Positions 31,896 through 36,602 of a stretch of DNA of 36,602 nt are shown here, piece by piece. Position numbers and translations under genes: made by a program. How positions within the stretch are numbered: position 1 is the stretch's first letter; each line of letters starts with the position of its first letter. The notes beneath the pieces are model-generated. The model was not told the origin of the DNA and searched no databases. It was given only the letters and a program-made list of their open reading frames with translations. Origin of the DNA: an uncultured Chloroflexota bacterium. GTDB taxonomy: Bacteria; Chloroflexota; Limnocylindria; Limnocylindrales; CSP1-4. The DNA lies in contig CAIJPD010000035.1 in the NCBI GenBank assembly GCA_903822495.1, positions 1-36,602 on the forward strand, in the 5' to 3' direction.

Positions 31896-32663
31896 TCAGG
31901 GCGCCCGGGGGATCACCAGCCGGTCGCCGGCCATGATCAGGTCAGGGTGCGTGAGGTGGTTGGCCTCGATGATCGCGGTCACGGTGACCTTGTAGCGCGC
32001 CGCGATGGTGCCCAGGTTCTCGCCGCCGGTGACCGTGTGGACGATTGGCGTGGCGGCCGGGGCGATGGTGGGGGAGGCGGAGCCGCCGGGGAGCGGGCTG
32101 CCGGTCCGGGCCAGCGTGGGGGCCGCCGTGGGGGCGGGCGTGGGCGGCGTGCTGGGTGCCATGGAGGGGGCTTCGCTGGCCGCCATGGACGGCTGGGTCA
32201 GGGGGACCACCGCGCCGCCGTTGGGATCCAGGCCCGGCTGGCCGTCGCCGACCACGCCGAACGCCGCGACGGACGCCAGGATGGCGGCCGCCCCGATCAG
32301 GACGGCGGCCGCCCCAACGATGGCCGGTGACGCGATGAGGGTTGGCACCGTGATGCGGGTCCGCCACGGTGGGCGCGCCTTGGTGCTCCCGGTGCCCTTG
32401 GTGCCGTGGGCGCCCCCGTCCGGGGAGGCCGGGCCCTGGCGCGGAGCACCGGCCCCGGCCGGGGTTGCCCGGGCAAAGCTGTCGCACGGCGGGCACGCGG
32501 TGGCCAGGCATGTGGCGGCCTGCTGCTGCTGGCTGACCGCGATGGGCCTGGCGCCGGCGTAACAGCGATGGCCCGTGCTGCTGAACGCGAACCGGCTCCG
32601 GGGATCCCCGTCAAGCCCAAGGTACGGGCAGGCGCCGACCATGGAGAGGCCGGTCGCGATCAT
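31896..32663 (-). CDS. Membrane protein with N-terminal four-Cys domain and C-terminal LysM domain
   Basis: A 255-residue protein in three parts. The N-terminal four-Cys domain is ACPYLGLDGD ... HRCYAG ... QQAATC ... PPC, with Cys at 12, 34, 52 and 60 plus one extra at 57. A Lys/Arg-rich linker and one transmembrane segment (about 105-134) follow. A Pro/Ala/Ser/Thr-rich stalk then leads to a LysM domain (about 205-253, VTGGENLGTIAARYKVTVTAIIEANHL). LysM binds peptidoglycan or chitin-like glycans outside the membrane. The Cys spacing equals that of the small protein at 14592-14978. The protein would span the membrane with the Cys domain inside and the glycan sensor outside (inference). ATG 32663 is used; ATG 32642 is also possible. 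Confidence 0.82.
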   Translation of the reverse strand: MIATGLSMVGACPYLGLDGDPRSRFAFSSTGHRCYAGARPIAVSQQQQAATCLATACPPCDSFARATPAGAGAPRQGPASPDGGAHGTKGTGSTKARPPWRTRITVPTLIASPAIVGAAAVLIGAAAILASVAAFGVVGDGQPGLDPNGGAVVPLTQPSMAASEAPSMAPSTPPTPAPTAAPTLARTGSPLPGGSASPTIAPAATPIVHTVTGGENLGTIAARYKVTVTAIIEANHLTHPDLIMAGDRLVIPRAP

Positions 32664-32735
32664 CGCCGGGAGCCCCGGGACCGCGCCGCCGCGGCGCGGC
32701 AAGGGTCCGTGTCGTGCGCCAAGTGCATGTCCCCC

Positions 32736-32741
32736 ATAGTA
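32736..32741 (-). promoter_or_regulatory. Candidate -10 (TACTAT) for the LysM gene
   Basis: TACTAT on the minus strand lies about 75 bases before the start at 32663, in the short gap behind the response-regulator gene. A TTGCAC at 32756-32761 is only 14 bases upstream of it, too close for a standard -35, so the promoter is tentative. Confidence 0.35.
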
Positions 32742-32780
32742 GGGACTGGCCGGGGGTGCAACCGGCGCCGTGGGCAGGCG

Positions 32781-33467
32781 TCAGGCCGTGATCCGGTAGC
32801 CAACCCCGCGGATGGCGCTGACCCGGGGGCCGCCCGCGGCCGCCACCTTGGCGCGCAACCGCGCCACGTGCGGCTTCAGCCAGAGGAGGTCCGGGTCCGG
32901 CTCCGCCGGCCAGCCGGCGCGCGCCAGCTGCAGGTGCGGGACCACGTCGCCCCCGGCGCGGACCAGCGCCTCCAGGAGGCGGTACTCGGTGGGGGTGAGG
33001 CTCACGGGGGTGCTCCCCACGGCGGCCTCGTGCCGGCCGGGATCCAGCCGCAGCGGGCCCGCCTCCAGCGGCCCGTCGCCGGGGCCACCCGCCCGGGCCA
33101 CCCGGCGCATCAGCGCGTCGATCCTGGCCAGCAGCTCGCGGCGGCCAAAGGGCTTCACCAGGTAGTCGTCGGCCCCAATGCGCAGGGCCCGCACCTTGGC
33201 GTCCTCGCTGCTCTCGCCGGAGACCACCATGATCGGCGCGTTGCCGGCGGCCCGCATCTGGCCGGCCACGGTGAAGCCGTCGGGGCCGGGCATGGCCAGG
33301 TCCAGCAGGACCAGGTCGGGGTGGTCCTCGCGGAAGCGTCGGACGGCGGTCAGGCCGTCGTAGGCGGTGATGACCTGGTGGCCTTCGGTGCCCACCAGCG
33401 CGCTGATGGCGCCCACCATGGCGGGGTCGTCGTCCACCACCAGGATGCGCAGGCTGCGCCCGGTCAT
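32781..33467 (-). CDS. OmpR/PhoB-type response regulator
   Basis: A 228-residue two-domain regulator. The receiver domain (1-120) has the acidic pocket VVDDDP, phospho-acceptor D56 (LVLLDLAMPGPDGF), S83 and K105 (DDYLVKPFGRREL). The winged-helix DNA-binding domain (about 135-228) has VSLTPTEYRLLEALVRAGGDVV, LWLKPHVARLRAKV and RVSAIRGVGYRI, the PhoB/OmpR recognition helix and wing. It presumably receives phosphate from the kinase encoded upstream, whose stop overlaps its ATG. The target genes are unknown. Confidence 0.93.
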   Translation of the reverse strand: MTGRSLRILVVDDDPAMVGAISALVGTEGHQVITAYDGLTAVRRFREDHPDLVLLDLAMPGPDGFTVAGQMRAAGNAPIMVVSGESSEDAKVRALRIGADDYLVKPFGRRELLARIDALMRRVARAGGPGDGPLEAGPLRLDPGRHEAAVGSTPVSLTPTEYRLLEALVRAGGDVVPHLQLARAGWPAEPDPDLLWLKPHVARLRAKVAAAGGPRVSAIRGVGYRITA

Positions 33468-34816
33468 GGGGTTGCCGCCGGACCGACGCCCGCCGCGGGC
33501 AGCGAGACCACGAAGCGCGCGCCCCCGGCCGCGCCGGCCGGCTCGCACCAGACCCGGCCGCCCATGGATTCGGCCAGCCGCTTGGCCGCGTACAGCCCGA
33601 TCCCGGACCCGCGCGCCGTCTGCGTGTCGCGCCGGGCGTACGGCTCAAAGATCCGCTCGCGCCATTCGTCGGGGATGCCCGGCCCCTGGTCGCTGACGCC
33701 CAGCCGCGCGGTGCCGTCCACCACGGCCCAGTCCACCGTGATCGCGGTGTCGGGCGGCGCGTACTTCACCGCGTTCTCCACCAGGTGTTCCACGATCTGG
33801 CGGAGCCGCGACGGGTCGGCCATGGCCTGGACCGCCGCGTCGGACCGGATCTCCAGGCGGTGGCGGCCCAGGATGGGGCCAATGGACCGGACCACGTCCG
33901 CCACCACCGAGGGGACGTCCACCGGCTCCAGGTCCGCCGCCTGGTCGGGCACCACGCGGACCGAGGCCAGGATGGAGTCCACCAGCCGGTCCAGGCGCTC
34001 CACCTGCTCCAGGGTCCCGGCGTGCCACTGCTTGCGGAGGGCGCGGCGCTCCGGGTCGCGTGACCGGCGGCCGTGCAGGTCGGGCTCCTCGGCCAGGAGA
34101 TCGGCATAGGCGCGGACCACGGCGACCGGCGTCCGCAGCTCGTGGGTGACCAGGGCAATCAGCTCCGCGCGCGCCTCGTCCAGCGCCTTCAGCTCCGCGG
34201 CGCGCGTCTCCGCCTCCTGCTGCTGGCGGCCCTTCTCCACGATGCCGGCCAGCAGGTCCGCGATGGCCCCCGTCTGGTCCACGTCCGGCTCGGTGAAGAA
34301 GCGGAGGCGCTCCGTCTGCACGTTGAGGACGCCCACGGTCACGTCATTCCAGACCAGCGGGGCGGAGAGCATGGAGGTGACAAACCGGCGCTGGTCGATG
34401 CCGCGGACCCACAGGAAGCGCGGATCCAGCTTCACGTCCGGGATCACCAGGGCCTGGCGGGTCTGGGCGACGCGGCCGGTGACGCCCTCGCCCACGGGGA
34501 CGCGGGCCCGGCCAATCTGGTGGCGGTCCAGCCCGTTGGTGGCCGCCAGCGTCAGGTTGGCGCCGTCCCGATCCACCAGGTAGAGGGAGGAGACGTCGGC
34601 GCGGAGCGCGTCACGGGTCTCGTCCACCACGATCTTGAGGAGCGCGTCCCAGGTCCGGGCCGTGGTGGCCAGGCGGGCGACACGGTGCAGGAAGCGCAGC
34701 TGCTCCAGCTGCTCGTCGGCCGAGCCGGCGGGTCCGCCGCCCGTGTCGGGCCGGGTGTCGGGCCTGCTGTCTGGCCGGGTGTCGGGCCGTCCCCGGCCGG
34801 CCTTCGGAGTCTCCAC
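33464..34816 (-). CDS. Soluble GAF-domain sensor histidine kinase
   Basis: A 450-residue kinase without membrane segments. The N-terminal Arg/Pro/Asp repeats (DTRPDSRPDTRPDT, about 12-25) lead into a GAF domain (about 36-195; FLHRVARLATTARTWDALLKIV, SLYLVDRDG, VPVGEGVTGRVAQT). The HisKA helix has phospho-acceptor H225 (ALVTHELRTP). The ATPase domain has N-box VEHLVENAVKYAPP, G1 DQGPGIP and G2 RGSGIGLYAAKR. The GAF suggests a cytoplasmic small-molecule or redox signal. GTG 34816 is favoured because TATCGT at 34823-34828 on the same strand ends six bases upstream, giving a leaderless mRNA. It forms a two-gene operon with the response regulator. Confidence 0.9.
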   Translation of the reverse strand: METPKAGRGRPDTRPDSRPDTRPDTGGGPAGSADEQLEQLRFLHRVARLATTARTWDALLKIVVDETRDALRADVSSLYLVDRDGANLTLAATNGLDRHQIGRARVPVGEGVTGRVAQTRQALVIPDVKLDPRFLWVRGIDQRRFVTSMLSAPLVWNDVTVGVLNVQTERLRFFTEPDVDQTGAIADLLAGIVEKGRQQQEAETRAAELKALDEARAELIALVTHELRTPVAVVRAYADLLAEEPDLHGRRSRDPERRALRKQWHAGTLEQVERLDRLVDSILASVRVVPDQAADLEPVDVPSVVADVVRSIGPILGRHRLEIRSDAAVQAMADPSRLRQIVEHLVENAVKYAPPDTAITVDWAVVDGTARLGVSDQGPGIPDEWRERIFEPYARRDTQTARGSGIGLYAAKRLAESMGGRVWCEPAGAAGGARFVVSLPAAGVGPAATP

Positions 34817-34822
34817 ACGCGC

Positions 34823-34828
34823 ACGATA
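34823..34828 (-). promoter_or_regulatory. Candidate -10 (TATCGT) giving a leaderless kinase transcript
   Basis: On the minus strand TATCGT is followed by GCGCGT and then the GTG start, so a transcript would begin at the start codon. No Shine-Dalgarno precedes the GTG, which agrees with leaderless initiation. Confidence 0.35.
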
Positions 34829-34903
34829 CAGACAATCAGCCCGGCGATGCCGCGGACCCGGGGGCTGGCGCGCGGAGGGCGCCTGCCGGGCGGATGGGCC
34901 CGT

Positions 34904-34932
34904 TTGCAGGAATCGGTCCGTGCCCCTACACT
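34904..34932 (+). promoter_or_regulatory. Promoter of the initiator tRNA
   Basis: TTGCAG (34904-34909) and TACACT (34927-34932) are separated by 17 bases, the best-formed -35/-10 pair in the window. The -10 ends five bases before the mature tRNA 5' end, implying almost no 5' leader. Confidence 0.55.
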
Positions 34933-34937
34933 CCGCA

Positions 34938-35012
34938 AGCGGGGTGGAGCAGCGGCAGCTCGTCGGGCTCATAACCCGAAGGTCGGCGGTTCGAATCCGT
35001 CCCCCGCAACCA
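34938..35012 (+). tRNA. Initiator tRNA-Met (CAT), CCA encoded
   Basis: A complete 75-base cloverleaf. Acceptor AGCGGGG pairs with CCCCGCA except at position 1-72. The D arm is GAGC/GCTC, and the anticodon arm is TCGGG-CTCATAA-CCCGA with anticodon CAT. The T arm is GGCGG-TTCGAAT-CCGTC, followed by discriminator A and CCA. The unpaired 1-72 ends, the run of three G-C pairs in the anticodon stem and the purine-pyrimidine 11-24 pair (A-T) are the three marks of bacterial initiator tRNA. Position 1 is A, giving A1-A72 rather than the usual C1-A72. Confidence 0.93.
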
Positions 35013-35025
35013 AGCCTTTCTCTTC

Positions 35026-35064
35026 GAACCCCGGGATCCCACCCCTCCCGGGGTTCTTCTTTTT
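35026..35064 (+). terminator. Rho-independent terminator after tRNA-fMet
   Basis: A perfect 11-bp stem (GAACCCCGGGA at 35026-35036 and TCCCGGGGTTC at 35046-35056) with a 9-base loop is followed by TTCTTTTT. It is placed 13 bases after the tRNA. The bottom strand lacks a T-run after the stem, so it works in the plus direction only. Confidence 0.9.
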
Positions 35065-35180
35065 CCCCGCGATTGCCGCTTCCCGCGATCCCCTCCTGGC
35101 TCCCGGCCGCGGACGCCAAGCGAGGCGGGATCGCTCCCGCCTCGTCCCGGCTGCTGGTCGCGCGTGCCGCGCGACGGGTG

Positions 35181-36341
35181 TTACGGCCGTGCTGGGGTGG
35201 TGATCCGCTGCGACTGCGAGTCCAGCAGCTCCCCGAAGTAGCCGTGGACTTCCACGTCAAACTGGTACTCGGTGCCGTACAGGACCTGCCCGCCCTCGTA
35301 GTCGAGGAGGCCGTCCATCCACCAGTAGGCGCTGTCGTACACGACCAGGCCCGTCGCGGTGTTGGTGATGCGGATCTCGACGCGCTCGCGCCCATAGCCG
35401 CAGTCCGTGGCCGTGTAGCTCTCCCAGATGGCCGCGTAGGTCAGCCAGTAGCCGGCGGACAGGTTGTTCTTGGTGATGGTCGCGCAGTTGGCGACGGCCG
35501 CCGGCGTGGTGTTGGTGGCCGCGGCCTCCTGGTAGAGCCCGCCGTTCTTCTTGTCGCTGACGATGAAGTTGACGCGGTAGGCCGTGCCGAAGGCGGCCAG
35601 GCTGTAGCTCACGGTGTTCAGGCCGGTGACCAGGTCCTGGCCCGGGTCGATGGCGCTGAACTCAATCTGGCCCGTGGCGGTGTTGACGAACTGGACGGTG
35701 ACGGTGCCCCGCGAGGTGCACGGGTCCATGCTGTACGTGGCCGTCATCACCATGGCGCCGGGGACGTAGCCGGAGGTGGCCGCGTACGAGCTGAGCGGCA
35801 CGCAGATGATCTTGCCCGAGACCTTGGTGGAGACGCTCGTGGTGACCGAGTTGTTGGTGAGCTTGGGATCCGGCGTGGCGGCCGAAACGGTGCCCGTGTT
35901 CGAGAACGTGGCGATCGTGGTGGGGGCCAGCGTGTTGACCACGATGGCGACCGAGCCGCCGCTGACCAGGCTGCTGAGGCTGCACGTGACGGTCGCGCCG
36001 TCGTAGGCGCAGGCCGTGGCGACGCCGTTGAGGGTGGCGCCGGTGAAGCTGAAGCCGGCGGGCAGCGTGTCGCTGAAGACCACGGCGGAGGCCACCTCCG
36101 GACCGGAGTTCTTCAGGCCAAAGGCGTAGCGGAGGACGCCGCCCGGATCGGGGGCGCTGGTGCTGGCGGAGCCGTTCAGCTGGAGGTCGGCGCCTGTTGC
36201 GGTCGAGCCGCCCGCCGCGGAGCCGCCGCCCGTTGCGCCGCCGCCGGTCGCCGAGCCGCCGCTCGCCTGGACGAGGGTTGACGAGGCCACCAGGGCCAGC
36301 AGGGCCACCATCGCGGCGGCGTGGAGCGGTCGGGGACGCAA
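35181..36341 (-). CDS. Secreted DUF11-type repeat-domain protein
   Basis: A protein of about 386 residues with a signal peptide (LRPRPLHAAAMVALLALVASSTLVQA). A Gly/Ser/Ala/Thr-rich linker (SGGSATGGGATGGG) leads to a DUF11 domain (about 50-150): ADLQLNGSASTSAPDPGGVLRYAFGLKNSGPEVASAVVFSDTLPAGFSF. The C-terminal beta-rich part of about 220 residues is not recognised. It contains six Cys spread over it (IICVPL, MDPCTS, ANCATI, TDCGYG and others) that may form disulfides. DUF11 occurs in surface adhesin-like proteins. TTG 36341 is set by AGGAG six bases upstream (36348-36352). No sorting signal or membrane tail follows, so the product should be released or non-covalently held. Confidence 0.75.
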   Translation of the reverse strand: MRPRPLHAAAMVALLALVASSTLVQASGGSATGGGATGGGSAAGGSTATGADLQLNGSASTSAPDPGGVLRYAFGLKNSGPEVASAVVFSDTLPAGFSFTGATLNGVATACAYDGATVTCSLSSLVSGGSVAIVVNTLAPTTIATFSNTGTVSAATPDPKLTNNSVTTSVSTKVSGKIICVPLSSYAATSGYVPGAMVMTATYSMDPCTSRGTVTVQFVNTATGQIEFSAIDPGQDLVTGLNTVSYSLAAFGTAYRVNFIVSDKKNGGLYQEAAATNTTPAAVANCATITKNNLSAGYWLTYAAIWESYTATDCGYGRERVEIRITNTATGLVVYDSAYWWMDGLLDYEGGQVLYGTEYQFDVEVHGYFGELLDSQSQRITTPARP

Positions 36342-36528
36342 GGGATTCTCCTGTGAGCCGATGGGACGTCGGTGGTGCTGGCGGGAGCATCGCGGGTGGG
36401 CGGCGCGCGCCACATGGCCCCAGGGCGGACGGCGGTACGGACTTTGGTCCGATGCGATCCCGTGCGCCATGCCGCATCGTCTGGACGGGGCGCTTGCTCC
36501 ACCGTGGCGTTGGACGGAGGGGGAACCC
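36342..36528. other. Divergent intergenic region before the right edge
   Basis: 187 bases between the DUF11-type gene and the gene starting at 36529. It holds GCCACATGGCCCCA (36409-36422), shared with the region upstream of the LPSTE protein, and a short dyad GGAC-TTTG-GTCC near 36450. No clear -10/-35 pair is seen. Confidence 0.3.
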
Positions 36529-36602
36529 GTGCGGGCGCGACTCTTGCCTGGATTCGTGGCCGCGCTGGCGCTGTTCGCCGGCCTTGGCGTGGTGCCCGGG
36601 CG
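36529..36602 (+). CDS. Start of an exported protein (runs off the window)
   Basis: GTG 36529 has a strong ribosome binding site (GGAGGGGG, 36516-36523). The first 24 codons encode a basic start MRARLLPG and a hydrophobic run FVAALALFAGLGVV, a typical signal peptide. Nothing more of the protein is visible, so the function is unknown. Confidence 0.65.
   Translation, partial: MRARLLPGFVAALALFAGLGVVPG

Noticed and set aside
30155..31936. Open frame of about 590 codons on the plus strand
   Set aside because: It is antisense to the Wzz/tyrosine-kinase gene, which has complete Walker motifs. The plus product is repetitive and Gly/Asp/Val-rich.
34741..34790. Short tandem repeats (GTGTCGGGCC-like) as a CRISPR or regulatory array
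   Set aside because: They encode the DTRPD repeats at the N-terminus of the kinase, in frame and without unique spacers. No CRISPR array or cas gene is present in the window.
34817..35395. Upstream extension of the histidine kinase frame to 35395
   Set aside because: It passes antisense through the initiator tRNA (CGGRIRTADLRVMSP is tRNA translated backwards) and its terminator. The GTG at 34816 is the sensible start.

Overview
The window is a stretch of a high-G+C bacterial chromosome that uses many GTG and TTG starts and packs genes with 4-base overlaps. A DUF4012 protein, sortase-type surface genes, a VanZ-like protein and secreted seven-bladed propellers fit a high-G+C Chloroflexota lineage best. 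That placement is inferred from gene content only; no ribosomal or other marker gene is present.

Layout. (1) 1-2155 looks like the right end of an integrated mobile island. It holds the tail of an IS3-type transposase and its terminal repeat, a headless toxin-like C-terminal domain followed directly by a small immunity-like gene, a tyrosine recombinase, and a 47-base 3' fragment of tRNA-Lys(UUU) that is probably the attachment site. (2) 2312-7796 is a metabolic block: a cobalt-type nitrile hydratase operon (alpha, beta, accessory protein), an unrecognised 151-residue protein, an enolase-superfamily enzyme, an ornithine-cyclodeaminase-family enzyme and an alpha/beta hydrolase. (3) 7842-10229 holds two tandem paralogous secreted beta-propellers, each preceded at the same distance by a hairpin whose dyad is conserved through a compensated base-pair change. 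(4) 10242-13646 (minus) is a surface-protein operon: an Ig-like protein ending in an LPSTE sorting signal, a sortase-like protein with Ser in place of the catalytic Cys, and a DUF4012 protein. (5) 13918-15430 holds a PHP phosphoesterase, a small membrane protein with a four-Cys domain, and a VanZ-like protein.

(6) 15561-31798 is an exopolysaccharide/capsule locus: a WbpM/CapD-type nucleotide-sugar 4,6-dehydratase, a PglD-type acyltransferase, a DegT aminotransferase, a priming sugar-phosphate transferase, two GT4 glycosyltransferases, a FemAB/GNAT-like protein, a polysaccharide deacetylase, a Wzx flippase, an AsnB-type amidotransferase, a Wzy polymerase/ligase and a fused Wzz/BY-kinase. Together these make, modify, flip, polymerise and length-control an amino-sugar-containing polymer. 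The middle part (about 17.5-30.2 kb) looks lower in G+C and less strict in codon use than its flanks, suggesting acquisition as a block.

(7) 31896-34816 (minus) holds a LysM membrane protein that carries the same four-Cys domain as the small protein at 14592, and an OmpR-type response regulator with a soluble GAF histidine kinase. (8) 34903-35064 is a self-contained initiator tRNA unit with promoter and perfect terminator. The window closes with a secreted DUF11-type protein and the first codons of another exported protein that runs off the edge.

Observations most worth following up: the four-Cys domain with identical spacing in two unrelated membrane proteins; the Cys-to-Ser sortase beside its apparent LPSTE substrate; the covarying hairpin upstream of the propeller pair; and the tRNA-Lys/integrase island end carrying a headless toxin and its immunity-like gene.
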